The notes under the pieces were generated by a model. That model made no database searches. It was not told where the DNA came from and saw only the letters and a program-made list of their open reading frames with translations. From Bacteroidales bacterium (GTDB taxonomy: Bacteria; Bacteroidota; Bacteroidia; Bacteroidales; F082), in contig JAFGXS010000080.1 in assembly GCA_016936505.1 (NCBI GenBank), positions 1 through 64,000 of the forward strand: 64,000 bases of DNA. The letters run 5' to 3'. Of the stretch, positions 8,785-18,600 are shown one piece after another (position 1 is the stretch's first letter; each line of letters opens with the position of its first letter). The translations under genes and the position numbers were made by a program.

Positions 8785-9429
8785 ATGCACTATCTGAAAT
8801 GTAATAATTGCGGACACTATAACGAAGTAAAAAGCGAGTATATGGTTTTTTGTGCCAACTGCAACAAAAAACTGAACAATAGTTTTTCTGAGTGGGTTAA
8901 ACGCAATCCTGAAAAGTCATTTGATGACTATAAACAAGTGGTTTGTACAACAGAGAAAGCAGAAATAAAAGAACAAAAGCCTAAATCAAAGAAGGTTAAG
9001 AGCCTAAAATATTGGATCGGGTTTGCAGTGGCTTTTGCAATTTTTTATGCCATTGGACAAATAGGAGGAGAGAAGATAGTTGATTTGTTCAGAAAACCTC
9101 TTATCGACAGGGTTTTAATGAAAACAGCAAGTGAGATCAATAAAACCTGCCCGGTAATGGTTGATCAATATACCCGGTTGGATAATGCTGTTGTATTGCC
9201 TGATAAGGTATTTCAATTTAATTATACCTTGCTTAATATTGATACTGAGTCTGTAAATATTAATGAGTTAAAGAAAAATCTTGAGCCTTCAATTATAAAC
9301 TATGTCAGGACCAGTCCTCAAATTCAAAAGTTAAGAGACGAAAAAGTTACTATAAATTATAACTACAGGAACGATTCCGGAGCGTATCTGTTTACCATAT
9401 CAGTGAAGCCTGAGGATTATGAAAAATAA
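8785..9429 (+). CDS. Zinc-ribbon single-pass membrane protein, function unknown
   Basis: I do not recognise a named family. The 214-residue protein begins with a zinc ribbon (CNNCGH near residues 6-11 and CANC near 28-31). A Lys/Glu-rich linker follows, then one hydrophobic segment around residues 76-94 (YWIGFAVAFAIFYAIG). The ~110-residue C-terminal region is polar and predicted extracytoplasmic or membrane-proximal, with alternating beta-like stretches. It stands alone in the accessory tail downstream of the R-M operon, convergent with nhaA. Whether it belongs to the defence locus is unknown. Confidence 0.7.
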   Translation: MHYLKCNNCGHYNEVKSEYMVFCANCNKKLNNSFSEWVKRNPEKSFDDYKQVVCTTEKAEIKEQKPKSKKVKSLKYWIGFAVAFAIFYAIGQIGGEKIVDLFRKPLIDRVLMKTASEINKTCPVMVDQYTRLDNAVVLPDKVFQFNYTLLNIDTESVNINELKKNLEPSIINYVRTSPQIQKLRDEKVTINYNYRNDSGAYLFTISVKPEDYEK

Positions 9430-9558
9430 CCGATAGCTTATTGAAAAAACCTAATAGTTATAGTACGTTAAGATCTGTTCAAGAACTATTTTGATTCTTT
9501 GCATGCCTGTAACTTTTGCATTACAAAAATGAATGCAGGTAATCCCAGGTTTATCACC

Positions 9559-10866
9559 TTAACTTGCTTTCGGCTTTTTAGTGAACGCAAGCAAAAGTAA
9601 GAATCCGATAATGGCTGAAATAAGTGAGCCTGAGATTATCCCTATTTTTGCTGAATCAACAAGCATGGCATTTTCAGTAAAAGCAAGGTTTGCAATAAAA
9701 ATGGACATGGTAAATCCTACCCCGGCCAATGCAGCAATACCAATAATTTGTTTAAAGTTGATACCTTCGGGGAGTTCTGCCATTTTCAATTTAATGCTGA
9801 GCAAGGCAAATAAAGTAATCCCAATTCCTTTTCCCAGAAACAAACTGAGACTGATGTTGCGTACTAATTCCATATCGATGTGGGTAGCGGCTGTAAAAGC
9901 TACACCAGCATTGGCCAGAGCAAAAACAGGCATAATGAAATAAGCCACCCAATTGTGCAGACGGTGTTCGAGATGCTGCAAAGGCGATTGTACTTTACAA
10001 CTCAGGTCTTCCAGGTTATCAATTTCGGTGATTTGCTCTTTTGTGAGAATGGGAATATTATTGTCAGTAGCCGATTTAATATCCTTAACAATAACTTCCA
10101 GCTGATGCGTAAAAGTTTTGATATCAACCCTTTGTCTTATAGGAACAGCAAAAGCCAGTAGAACACCTGCAATTGTCGGGTGAATGCCTGCTTTGAGGAA
10201 GAGCAGCCAGATGATCACTCCGAAACCGAAAAGCAGATATTTGGAATAGATTTTTAGGTACGACAGAAGAAACAGTACCGACAAGAGTACAAAAGCAATG
10301 ATAAGCAGTGTCCAGTTGATGCCCGAACTATAAAACAGGGCAATAACTACCACTGCACCTAAATCGTCTACAATAGCAAAGGCTGTAAGGAACACTTTTA
10401 AACTTAACGGTATTCTTTTACCTAACAGTTTTAAAATTGCCAGGGTAAAGGCAATATCAGTGGCCATAGGGATTCCCCATCCGGCCTGTGTTTGCATATT
10501 CTTATTGAACAATAAAAACAGGCCTACCGGAACCAGGATTCCTCCCATAGCTGCAAAAAACGGAAACGAAGCTTTCCGAACGCTGTTAAGTTCTCCAATT
10601 AGCAACTCGCGTTTTATTTCCAGTCCGATAAGGAAAAAGAAGATGGCCATTAAGCCGTCGTTTACCCATAAAATGAGGGGTTTGTATAACTGAAAACCTT
10701 CTGAGTTAAAACCTATTTTGTATAGCCACAGCGACTCGTAAGAACCGCTAAATGGTGAGTTTGCCCAGATCAGGGCCAAAAGGGTGGCTCCGAAAAGGAG
10801 GACTCCGCTTAAGCTTTCAATCTTTACAAATTTCTGGAAAGGAGACTTTAGTATTTTATCTATCAT
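9559..10866 (-). CDS. nhaA: Na+/H+ antiporter NhaA
   Basis: Electrogenic Na+/H+ antiporter of the inner membrane for sodium and pH homeostasis. The 435 residues form about 12 membrane segments. Family hallmarks are present: GLEIKREL (81-88), MATDIAF with Asp137, and the ion-binding pair in AIVDDLGA (Asp167-Asp168, equivalent to E. coli Asp163/164). It is longer than E. coli NhaA (388 aa) mainly because of a hydrophilic loop around residues 240-290. It lies 160 bases downstream of the uvrD-type helicase on the same strand and has a possible TATGTTTG -7 element on the minus strand at 10933-10940, so it may be transcribed alone. Confidence 0.96.
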   Translation of the reverse strand: MIDKILKSPFQKFVKIESLSGVLLFGATLLALIWANSPFSGSYESLWLYKIGFNSEGFQLYKPLILWVNDGLMAIFFFLIGLEIKRELLIGELNSVRKASFPFFAAMGGILVPVGLFLLFNKNMQTQAGWGIPMATDIAFTLAILKLLGKRIPLSLKVFLTAFAIVDDLGAVVVIALFYSSGINWTLLIIAFVLLSVLFLLSYLKIYSKYLLFGFGVIIWLLFLKAGIHPTIAGVLLAFAVPIRQRVDIKTFTHQLEVIVKDIKSATDNNIPILTKEQITEIDNLEDLSCKVQSPLQHLEHRLHNWVAYFIMPVFALANAGVAFTAATHIDMELVRNISLSLFLGKGIGITLFALLSIKLKMAELPEGINFKQIIGIAALAGVGFTMSIFIANLAFTENAMLVDSAKIGIISGSLISAIIGFLLLLAFTKKPKAS

Positions 10867-11026
10867 TTTGATGTGTAGTTATACAGGTTTCAAATAGGCT
10901 ACTAAAATATACAAAAAATGGTTCATAAACAGCAAACATACAGAAATATGCACTTTTTCTGCATGTGATAGAATTCAATTACTGTAATTTTGTGTTGAAC
11001 CTTAGATGAAGGTTACTTGAAAGTGT

Positions 11027-13300
11027 TCAGACAATTTTTAATTTGGCAAAACGCAACAGCAGACTTTTAGTTCCTACGCTATTGAAATGGACAGTCGCTT
11101 TTTGATTGGGGCCGTTGCCTTCGACAGAAATAACTTTTCCCCGGCCAAATTTAATGTGTTCAACATCCATTCCCGGAGCAAGGGCGCCTGTATCATCTCC
11201 TGTAAAAGCTTTGTCCTGAACCTGACTGTTATCGATAGGTTTGAGGTTTCTGCGGCTGGGTTCCGGTGTTTTAGGAATTGTATTTTCTGTTCTGATTCTT
11301 TCCGTTTGTTGCTTAAATCCGCTGCGTAAAGGGGTTTCCAGCAAAGCTTCATCTACTTCGTCAAGAAAACGGCTGGGCTCGGTAATCGTAAATTGTCCCC
11401 AGCGGTAGCGACTTTCGGCAAACGACAGGGTGGCTTTGGTTTCTGCCCGGGTGAGTGCTACGTAAAACAAGCGGCGTTCTTCTTCGAGTTCGGCACGGGT
11501 ACTGATGGACTGTATTGAGGGAAAGAGATTTTCTTCGAGCCCAACAATGAAAACATAGGGGAATTCCAATCCTTTGGCTGCATGAATTGTCATTAAGGAA
11601 ACCTTGTCGTTGTCATCGTCATCCTGATCGGCATCGGTGAGCAGTGCCACATCCTGCATAAATTCTGCCAGTGTGCCCTGAAACTCCAGGTCACCTTCGT
11701 TGGCTTCGGCACCGCGTTCACTGAACTCTTTTACCCCGTTCAGCAATTCTTCAATATTTTCCACACGGCTCAATCCTTCAGGTGTATCTTCTTCGCGGTA
11801 CATACGAACCAAACCTGTTGTATTGGCAATAAGTTGAGCTACTTCGTACGCTTCTTTCTTTTTCATTTCAACTGCGAAGCTTTTGATCATGGTAGCGAAA
11901 TTGGCCAGTTTGGTTGCTGTCCCCGAATTGAGCTGTGTGCCATATTTTCCGGGCGCATTCACCACTTCCCAAAGACTAACGTTGTTTTCGTCTGCCACAA
12001 CAATCAGTCGTTCCATAGTGGTTTTTCCAATCCCTCTTGCAGGGGTATTGATTGCTCTTTGCAGAGCATCCTCGTCGTTGTGGTTGATTACTAAACGGAA
12101 ATAGGCCAGCAGGTCTTTGATTTCCTTACGGCTGTAAAACGATTGTCCGCCATAAATACGATAAGGGATGTTTATTTTACGCAAGGCTTCCTCCATAGCC
12201 CTCGACTGGGCATTGGTACGGTATAAGATAGCAAAGTCGCTGTTGTGGCGCTGTTCTGTCATTTTAGCGGTAAAAATGGCATCAGCCACCAGTTTCCCTT
12301 CTTCGTTGTCGCTTGTTGCCCTGATCAATCCTATTTTATTGCCTTCATCATTTTCAGTCCAGACCGTTTTTTTGATTTGATCTTTGTTGAACCCGATGAT
12401 TTTGTTGGCTGCTTCCACAATTACTTTCGTGGAACGGTAATTTTGTTCGAGTTTAAACAGCTTATAATCGGGATAGTCTTTTCTGAAGTTCAGGATGTTT
12501 TGGATGTTGGCGCCACGGAACGCATAAATACTCTGGGCGTCATCGCCTACCACACAAATATTTTCAGTATTGGCGGCCAGCTTTTTCACGATCAGGTACT
12601 GGGCATGGTTTGTATCCTGATATTCATCCACCATGATGTATTTGAATTTTTGCTGGTATTTGTACAGTACTTCTGCAAAATCGCGGAACAGGATGTAAGT
12701 ATTGAACAGCAGATCGTCAAAATCCATGGCATCCGAACGTTTTAGGCGCAGATTATAAGTTTTGTAAATGTCTTTAATCAGGGGCTTGGCTCCGCTTTTA
12801 TCAGCTTCGGTAATTTCTGTGTTGTTGGCATATTCTTCAGGCCCGATTAAATGGGATTTGGCCATGGAGATACGGGCACGGACAAAATTAGGGGCATAGG
12901 TTTTGGGATCCAGTTTCATGTCTGTAATGATATTCTTGATGAGTTTCTTGGTATCATCCGAATCGTAAATGGTGAAATTGGAAGGATAGCCCAGATGTTG
13001 CCCTTCAAAACGAAGGATTTTGGCAAAAACAGAGTGAAAGGTTCCCATCCAAACATTGCGTGCTTCACCGTCGCCAATAAGTTTTATTACCCTTTCTTTC
13101 ATCTCCCGGGCAGCTTTATTGGTAAAGGTCAAAGCCAGAATATTGAAAGGGTCAATCCCTTTTTGCAGCAGGTGTGCCACACGAAAAGTGAGTACTCTTG
13201 TTTTACCTGATCCTGCTCCTGCAATAACCATAACAGGCCCATCGGTATTTACTACTGCGTTATATTGTTCTTTGTTGAGTCCTTTTAAATAATCTTCCAC
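11027..13300 (-). CDS. UvrD/PcrA-type superfamily 1 DNA helicase
   Basis: 3'-5' DNA helicase of the UvrD/PcrA/Rep family, active in repair and removal of recombinase or stalled complexes. The 757 residues carry Walker A GAGSGKT (28-34), the DEYQDT motif II (about 224-229), motif III GDDAQSIYAFRGA, motif IV QNYRST, and the late motifs MTIHAAKGLEFPYVF and VALTRA. The C-terminus has the small SH3/Tudor-like fold (IKFGRGKVISVEG) typical of PcrA/UvrD that contacts RNA polymerase. Length is slightly over the usual 720-750. It is monocistronic on the minus strand. uvrD versus pcrA naming cannot be decided from the sequence alone. Confidence 0.95.
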   Translation of the reverse strand: MEDYLKGLNKEQYNAVVNTDGPVMVIAGAGSGKTRVLTFRVAHLLQKGIDPFNILALTFTNKAAREMKERVIKLIGDGEARNVWMGTFHSVFAKILRFEGQHLGYPSNFTIYDSDDTKKLIKNIITDMKLDPKTYAPNFVRARISMAKSHLIGPEEYANNTEITEADKSGAKPLIKDIYKTYNLRLKRSDAMDFDDLLFNTYILFRDFAEVLYKYQQKFKYIMVDEYQDTNHAQYLIVKKLAANTENICVVGDDAQSIYAFRGANIQNILNFRKDYPDYKLFKLEQNYRSTKVIVEAANKIIGFNKDQIKKTVWTENDEGNKIGLIRATSDNEEGKLVADAIFTAKMTEQRHNSDFAILYRTNAQSRAMEEALRKINIPYRIYGGQSFYSRKEIKDLLAYFRLVINHNDEDALQRAINTPARGIGKTTMERLIVVADENNVSLWEVVNAPGKYGTQLNSGTATKLANFATMIKSFAVEMKKKEAYEVAQLIANTTGLVRMYREEDTPEGLSRVENIEELLNGVKEFSERGAEANEGDLEFQGTLAEFMQDVALLTDADQDDDDNDKVSLMTIHAAKGLEFPYVFIVGLEENLFPSIQSISTRAELEEERRLFYVALTRAETKATLSFAESRYRWGQFTITEPSRFLDEVDEALLETPLRSGFKQQTERIRTENTIPKTPEPSRRNLKPIDNSQVQDKAFTGDDTGALAPGMDVEHIKFGRGKVISVEGNGPNQKATVHFNSVGTKSLLLRFAKLKIV

Positions 13301-13422
13301 TGTTCCTGATTTTTCAGTCGCAAAAATAAAGTTTCTTGGTGGGAATCGGGTAAAAACAAGTGGAGGATTATTAACAAAATAGTTCTTGTAGGCTTATTTT
13401 TATTGAAATCTGATGATGTAAT

Positions 13423-14763
13423 TTATTTGGCAGCCATCTGCATCAGATTGATGCGGGCGAGAATATAGTTATAGTAGGCTTGTAAATAACTTGCTTTACT
13501 GCTTTCGAAGTTCAGTTTCGATTTCATGAGGTCTGTTGCTGTTTGCCTTCCTGTTTGATAGAGATCCTGAGCTAAATGATAGTTCTTTTCAGCCCAATCC
13601 ATCTGCTGTTTGTTTTTTTGCATCATTTGGCTGTAAGCATTGATTTCGACCCATGCTTTGTTCATGTCTGACTTCACTCTGATGAGGTAATCCTGCATGT
13701 CGTTTTGTGTTTGATCGCGTTGCAGCTTTGCCACTTGAATGTTTCTGTGGTTTATAATATTTTTCAAAATGGGCAATTGCAGGTTTAATCCTATGTAGCT
13801 GTTGCCATTCCAGCTGTCGGAGTTAAAGAATTGCGCATCGTTTTTATAGTAATCGGTTCCGTATGCCGCCTTTACACTAATTACGGGCAGAAACATTTGT
13901 TTCAGATGTTGAACGTTTTTCTTGTCAAAGTTTAATTGTTGTTCCATTTTCTGATAATCAAATGTTTGATCGGGAGCATAGTTTGCTTCTGCTATTTGGT
14001 TGAAAACAGGTAAAAAATCATTCAGATTGTTCACTACTTCAGGCATCGAGTCAACTGCCTGATAACCCAGTTGGTAAGCCAATTCCATTCGGGCCTGCAG
14101 GTACACCATATTTGCATTGTAGTATCTGTTTTGTGCCTGGCTGAGCGCCATATTCATGTTGTTGAGGGTTTGTTCGTCCTGCCTGCCTTTTTGATAAAGA
14201 TTAAAGGTTGTTTTATAATCCCGGTCTCCGGATAAAGTATCAGCAATAGCATAGTTTAGTTGTGCTTTGGCCAGAACTACCTGAGCATAGGCTTTCATGA
14301 TGTTAAAACGTACATCGCTTTGGGTTTTGGCATAATCAATAGAAGCCATACCGGTTTGCTCGTTTTGCTGATCGATGGTTTGTTTGTTGGCAGGATTGAA
14401 CAAATCGTAACTTAGTGTTAAGCCCAGCGAAGATTGCCAGTTGGTTCCAAATTTAAGATATTCCACATCGTTGGCATTTCCCTGCCCTGTAAATGCGCTG
14501 AGCGGAACAGGAGTAGCCGGAATAATGAGGTTTCGGGTAACACCTGCTCCGAATGATAAAGAAGGCACCTGAACCTTGCTTTTTTCGGCTTTAAGTTTCC
14601 ATTGGGCTGCTTCATACTCGTACAGGCTGCTTTTTATTTTTCTGCTGTTTTTCAGTCCTTTTTGTACTGCCTGTTGTAATGTGATCTGGGCCTGTAAACC
14701 TGAAGTTGCCAGTACAAGTAACAGAAGCAGGAATGGTGTTTTATTATTGATGATTGGTTTCAT
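13423..14763 (-). CDS. TolC-family outer-membrane efflux protein
   Basis: Outer-membrane channel of the tripartite exporter encoded just upstream. Two OEP repeats can be seen: long amphipathic helices rich in Gln/Asn/Leu broken by beta-strand segments (e.g. GLTLSYDLFNPA and GLNLQLPILKN). With the start at 14763 the protein has 446 residues and a clear signal peptide ending LATSGLQAQ. An upstream in-frame ATG at 14796 is preceded by AGGA but would add 11 charged residues, so 14763 is preferred though not certain. It is the last gene of the four-gene efflux operon. Confidence 0.9.
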   Translation of the reverse strand: MKPIINNKTPFLLLLLVLATSGLQAQITLQQAVQKGLKNSRKIKSSLYEYEAAQWKLKAEKSKVQVPSLSFGAGVTRNLIIPATPVPLSAFTGQGNANDVEYLKFGTNWQSSLGLTLSYDLFNPANKQTIDQQNEQTGMASIDYAKTQSDVRFNIMKAYAQVVLAKAQLNYAIADTLSGDRDYKTTFNLYQKGRQDEQTLNNMNMALSQAQNRYYNANMVYLQARMELAYQLGYQAVDSMPEVVNNLNDFLPVFNQIAEANYAPDQTFDYQKMEQQLNFDKKNVQHLKQMFLPVISVKAAYGTDYYKNDAQFFNSDSWNGNSYIGLNLQLPILKNIINHRNIQVAKLQRDQTQNDMQDYLIRVKSDMNKAWVEINAYSQMMQKNKQQMDWAEKNYHLAQDLYQTGRQTATDLMKSKLNFESSKASYLQAYYNYILARINLMQMAAK

Positions 14764-14809
14764 TTTTTTAATTTTCGATGTTAATTTAAAGGCCATAAAT
14801 TAATCCTTA

Positions 14810-15955
14810 TTAAATTCTGAACACGGATGCCGGTTCAACGTTTCTGATGGTTTTTACTGAAAAGAAATAGGTACTGCCTAATGAAATAATCAACGTAATC
14901 AAAAGAAGTCCGACCACCAGTTCAGGGTTCAGGCTAAACAAAAGGCCTGATCCGGCCACGCTAAGCCTGAACAACTCCAACAGTCCGTAAGCTATAATAA
15001 AGCCAACAGTTGAGAAAATAAAGGATTGGGTAATGATGAGGCGTGTAATGTATTTGTTGGTAGCTCCTATTGCCTTTAATGTACCATAGTCTTTTATGCG
15101 ATCCATTGCTGTTGAATAGAGGGTAAGTCCGATAATAAAGAAACCGCTGAGGATGGCAAAAATCACCAGTGATCCGATACTGGAACCGATATTTGAGCTC
15201 ACTACAAGAAAACGAACAGTAGTGCTTTTAAGATTCTGTGCTGTCCATGCACGCACACCGGGGATGGCCTGGTTGATGTTATGAACCACCTGTTCAGGAG
15301 TAAAGCCCGGCTTTATGCTGATGGCAATAGCGTTGATTTTATATTGCGATGCATTGCAGTAGGCCCTTGCCCTGTCGAGGGTTGTGTAAAAATAGGAACC
15401 GCCAAAACCACGTGCGTTTCTGGTTTGAAGACTGATGATGGCAGTTTTTCCGTTTATCTCCAGTTGTGTTCCTACAGCAGTAGGGCTGTCGAATGTTTGC
15501 TGATCGAAGTAATCTGCAGAAACAGCATAAGGCTTTTCCAGATCAAAGATGTTTCCTTTATAGATCTTTTGGTTACCAGGGCCTGCAACAAAATAGGGGG
15601 GATTGCTGCCAATAATATTCACAGCAGCTGTTTTTCCATCGGAGAATTGGGCAATGGCAGCCCCCATAAAAATAGGATAGGCAGCTTCTACGCCTTTTAT
15701 GCTTTGCAGTTCATATACTTTTCGGGTATCAAACTGCGACAAGCTATTGACGTTGTTGGTCATATTGTCCACAACCCATATCTGTGCCTTTTGAGTATTT
15801 GAGTTGTTGATGAGTCCTCCCATCAAATCCGTCAAAAAGCTTAAAATACCTATTTGTTGTCCAATAAGGAATGTGCTGACGACAATTCCTACTATAACAC
15901 CAATACTTTTTGCCTTATCGTACCTGATGAATTTAAATGCTGTTTTTAACATCAC
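14810..15955 (-). CDS. ABC exporter permease, FtsX/DevC type
   Basis: Inner-membrane permease of a DevBCA/MacB-like tripartite exporter. The 381 residues have the FtsX layout: one N-terminal membrane helix (about 17-40), a large periplasmic domain (about 45-260), then three C-terminal helices, with the coupling-helix-like stretch MDRIKDYGTLKAIGATNKYI between the second and third. The N-terminal MLKTAFKFIRYDKAKS resembles DevC. A second possible start is Met2. It lies five bases downstream of the HlyD-type gene, within an operon running ATPase, adaptor, permease, TolC. The exported substrate is unknown; cyanobacterial homologues export glycolipids. Confidence 0.9.
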   Translation of the reverse strand: MMLKTAFKFIRYDKAKSIGVIVGIVVSTFLIGQQIGILSFLTDLMGGLINNSNTQKAQIWVVDNMTNNVNSLSQFDTRKVYELQSIKGVEAAYPIFMGAAIAQFSDGKTAAVNIIGSNPPYFVAGPGNQKIYKGNIFDLEKPYAVSADYFDQQTFDSPTAVGTQLEINGKTAIISLQTRNARGFGGSYFYTTLDRARAYCNASQYKINAIAISIKPGFTPEQVVHNINQAIPGVRAWTAQNLKSTTVRFLVVSSNIGSSIGSLVIFAILSGFFIIGLTLYSTAMDRIKDYGTLKAIGATNKYITRLIITQSFIFSTVGFIIAYGLLELFRLSVAGSGLLFSLNPELVVGLLLITLIISLGSTYFFSVKTIRNVEPASVFRI

Positions 15956-15960
15956 TCATT

Positions 15961-16926
15961 TTATTTGTTATGAATTGTGCACTCTACTCTCGAATTGAAC
16001 AGGAGTCCGTTTGGATTGTTGAGTACAATGATTACCTCTCTTACTCTTCTGTCCTGTTGGTCGGTAGGATTGTCGCTAAACAGTGACTTTTGTTTTAAAA
16101 AGGGTAAGGCTTTTTGAACCGTACCTTCGGCAATTACTTTTGAGAATCCGACATTTCTAACCTCAACTTTCTGGCCGGGTTTTACATAATCGGCAAACAT
16201 TTCATCTATCTGGCAGCGAACCACAACTGCGCCGTTAGAAGCAAATTCTACCAGATTCTGATAAGCCTGAACTCCTGTGTATATCGGTTCAAGAACTTCC
16301 AGCACTGTTCCTGATGAGGGGGCTTTCAGAATATCGTCGCTCAATGTTTTGTTAGCCTGTGCAATGGATACATTTAATTCATTTACCTGAGCCTGACTTT
16401 GCTGTACTGCTAATTTATTTTGTTCAAACTGAATCTGAAGAACTTTTGTATTCAGTTGTTCGTTATCGAGTTGTTGTTGGGTTACGGCGCCTTTGGCAAA
16501 AAGTTCACGGGTTTGAACCAGATTACTTTCTGCATTGTTCAGCTTGTTTTGGGTTTCTTCAACTTGTGCTTCGTTTTGTTTTACAGTAAGGATCAGCGAT
16601 TGTTTTTTGGCCTGCAATTCCTCCAAAACCAGCCTGTCGTTGGTTTGATCCAAGCACAAAAGTGTATCCCCCTTGTTTACCTTTTCGCCAGAATGTTTGA
16701 AAATCCGGCTGATTGTTCCGTTTTTGCTGAGCGACAGATTTACAATTTTACCTTCTGGCTCAACAAGACCAATTCCGGTAATGGTAGCTACATCATTAGA
16801 CGGTAGAACGTGTGAAAGGTTTGTGCTTTTTTGAGTATTGCTTTTTTCTTTCTTTGAACTGCATGATACCAATAAGGGTAACATAAAAATGAGCAGCAGT
16901 ACTTTGATTTGGTTTTTCTTATTCAT
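15961..16926 (-). CDS. HlyD/DevB-family periplasmic adaptor lipoprotein
   Basis: Membrane-fusion adaptor linking the permease to TolC. The 321-residue protein starts with a lipoprotein signal, lipobox LLVSC (Cys22), so it is probably lipid-anchored. Next come a lipoyl/barrel-sandwich half motif (SKNGTISRIFKHSGEKVNKG), a long coiled-coil hairpin (about 100-190, AQVEETQNKLNNAESNL), and the second half motif ILKAPSSGTVLEV. The C-terminal beta-barrel domain follows. It ends 5 bases before the permease start and lies 4 bases after the ATPase gene. A lipid anchor replaces the transmembrane helix of classical HlyD. Confidence 0.92.
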   Translation of the reverse strand: MNKKNQIKVLLLIFMLPLLVSCSSKKEKSNTQKSTNLSHVLPSNDVATITGIGLVEPEGKIVNLSLSKNGTISRIFKHSGEKVNKGDTLLCLDQTNDRLVLEELQAKKQSLILTVKQNEAQVEETQNKLNNAESNLVQTRELFAKGAVTQQQLDNEQLNTKVLQIQFEQNKLAVQQSQAQVNELNVSIAQANKTLSDDILKAPSSGTVLEVLEPIYTGVQAYQNLVEFASNGAVVVRCQIDEMFADYVKPGQKVEVRNVGFSKVIAEGTVQKALPFLKQKSLFSDNPTDQQDRRVREVIIVLNNPNGLLFNSRVECTIHNK

Positions 16927-16930
16927 AGGA

Positions 16931-17653
16931 TTATAATTTTAATTCTTTTTGAACTTCACTAATTTCACCATTTTGTATGTACACTATTTCATCGGCATAA
17001 GGCTTCAGTCTTTCATCGTGGGTTACAACAATTACAGCCCGGTCCTCTTCAGACATTTTCTTTAAACGGTCTAATACCGATTTCACACTGTCGTGATCAA
17101 GAGAGGCAGTTGGTTCATCACACAACACAATGGGAGGATCGGTAACCAGTGCTCTGGCAATGGCAACTCTTTGCTGCTGGCCGCCGCTAAGATTTTTTGG
17201 TAAGCTATTGGCTCTGTCTGTCATACCTACTTTATTTAATGCTTCGAGGGCTCTCTTTTTGGCTTCCGATTTGTCAGAGCCCATAAGTTTTAAAGGTTCC
17301 ATTACATTTTCCAATGCATTTAGAGGCGAGATGAGGTTGAAATACTGAAATACAAAACCAATGTTGTTCAGCCTTAAGTCGGCCAATTGCCTTTGAGAAA
17401 GATTGTTAATGATTTGTCCGTTGATTTTAACGGTTCCTTCTGTTGGATAAATTACACTTCCCAGAATGGAGAGTAAAGTCGTTTTCCCTGAACCCGAAGG
17501 GCCGAGAATTAAGGTAAGTTTATTTTTTTCAAAGGAATGCGAAGTAGGCTTTAAGGCCGTAATGATGGTGTCGCCTGTTTTGTATTTTTTTACCGCTCCT
17601 TCCAGTTGGGCAACTATTTTGTTGGGCGAAACTGATATTTTATTTTCTGTCAT
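16931..17653 (-). CDS. ABC exporter ATPase, LolD/MacB/DevA type
   Basis: Cytoplasmic nucleotide-binding subunit driving the tripartite exporter. In 240 residues it has Walker A GPSGSGKT (about 53-60), Q-loop FQYFNLI, ABC signature LSGGQQQR, Walker B PIVLCDEP and the switch histidine in VVTHD. This is the compact LolD/MacB-ATPase type. It is the first gene of the minus-strand operon and diverges from the marR gene across a 205-bp gap with a promoter-like element and partial inverted repeats. The operon could therefore be controlled by that regulator. Confidence 0.95.
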   Translation of the reverse strand: MTENKISVSPNKIVAQLEGAVKKYKTGDTIITALKPTSHSFEKNKLTLILGPSGSGKTTLLSILGSVIYPTEGTVKINGQIINNLSQRQLADLRLNNIGFVFQYFNLISPLNALENVMEPLKLMGSDKSEAKKRALEALNKVGMTDRANSLPKNLSGGQQQRVAIARALVTDPPIVLCDEPTASLDHDSVKSVLDRLKKMSEEDRAVIVVTHDERLKPYADEIVYIQNGEISEVQKELKL

Positions 17654-17687
17654 ATGTCATATATTATACGATTCGGAAATAGTTATG

Positions 17688-17695
17688 CAAAAATA
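17688..17695 (-). promoter_or_regulatory. -7 promoter element for the efflux operon
   Basis: On the minus strand this reads TATTTTTG, matching the Bacteroidota TAnnTTTG -7 consensus, 35 bases before the ATPase ATG. It is flanked by an imperfect inverted repeat: ACGATT at 17668-17673 and AATCGT at 17702-17707. No good -33 TTTG is visible. The flanking repeat could be an operator, possibly for the divergent MarR protein. Confidence 0.5.
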
Positions 17696-17830
17696 TTACA
17701 AAATCGTCATAGTTGAATAAATAAATAGTTAAATTTTATTAAGCTAATGGTAAACAGGTTTTTATGTAATATGTATGTGGGTATTTTAATATGAAAAACT
17801 GCTCAGGATAGTGAAGCTGTAATTTTTTAC

Positions 17831-17838
17831 TAATTTTG
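17831..17838 (+). promoter_or_regulatory. -7 promoter element for the marR gene
   Basis: TAATTTTG, an exact TAnnTTTG match, 20 bases before the ATG. No matching -33 TTTG at the expected spacing. Confidence 0.55.
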
Positions 17839-17858
17839 CTGACCTATATTTAAGCATC

Positions 17859-18515
17859 ATGTCGAGCGAACTAAATTTGCTGGATCAATTACTGCCACAC
17901 ATAGACAGCTATGTCCAGAATAATAAAAGTGTAGATCTTAAATTGTTCTCAATTTATCTTAAGGACAAATTATTTGAAATAGACACTCAAACCAAAAGCG
18001 GACTTGAAGAGAGTGAATATCTCGATTATAAAGCTATTCCACAAGTTGAGTTTTCTGCTATTCTAACTCGTCTTTATCGTTTTGCCAACAGGTATTTAAA
18101 GCAGGTTTTTAAGGATTCACATTTTAAGTCAATAGATGAGTTTGGTTTTTTGGCAACCTTGTTAAAGGAAGGGCCTTTAACCAAAACTGAACTCATTAAC
18201 AAACATCTGATGGAAATTACTACTGGTGTTGAAATAATTAAAAGGCTGGTTAAAAAAGGATTGATAAAAGAATCGGATGATGTTACAGATAAAAGGTCCA
18301 AAATTGTAATATTAACAAATGAGGGGCGTAAAGAACTCTTTAGTGCTTTTAACAGAATGTATGAAGTGTCTTTGCTCATAACCGGCAATCTGAATCCTGA
18401 TGAATTGAAGGGTGGCATTGAAATGATGACCAAACTGAGCGATTTTCATCAGACTATCTTTGAAAACGATAAGAATTCGGAACTCACACAGATCTACGGT
18501 AAATATCTTGTGTAA
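17859..18515 (+). CDS. MarR-family transcriptional regulator
   Basis: Winged-helix repressor or activator. The 218 residues exceed the usual ~150: about 85 extra N-terminal residues of unknown role precede the MarR core. The core has the recognition region (LTKTELINKHLMEITTGVEIIKR split across residues about 108-130) and the wing DKRSKIVILTNEGRK. Its position is telling: divergent from the efflux operon and 207 bases upstream of crtB on the same strand. It could control either or both. The ligand is unknown. Confidence 0.85.
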   Translation: MSSELNLLDQLLPHIDSYVQNNKSVDLKLFSIYLKDKLFEIDTQTKSGLEESEYLDYKAIPQVEFSAILTRLYRFANRYLKQVFKDSHFKSIDEFGFLATLLKEGPLTKTELINKHLMEITTGVEIIKRLVKKGLIKESDDVTDKRSKIVILTNEGRKELFSAFNRMYEVSLLITGNLNPDELKGGIEMMTKLSDFHQTIFENDKNSELTQIYGKYLV

Positions 18516-18600
18516 AGTCTGATCAGTATTTCCTTAAACAACTTAATGATAACTTATTCAGCAAATTCCTCAAAAGAATTATTGCTAAAACCTTGTTATA

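Noticed and set aside
9581-10693. Plus-strand ORFs of 77-120 residues
   Set aside because: Shadows of nhaA on the opposite strand without recognisable protein features.
11087-13292. Several plus-strand ORFs up to 166 residues
   Set aside because: Antisense to the well-supported UvrD/PcrA gene; composition is that of a complement, with no motifs.
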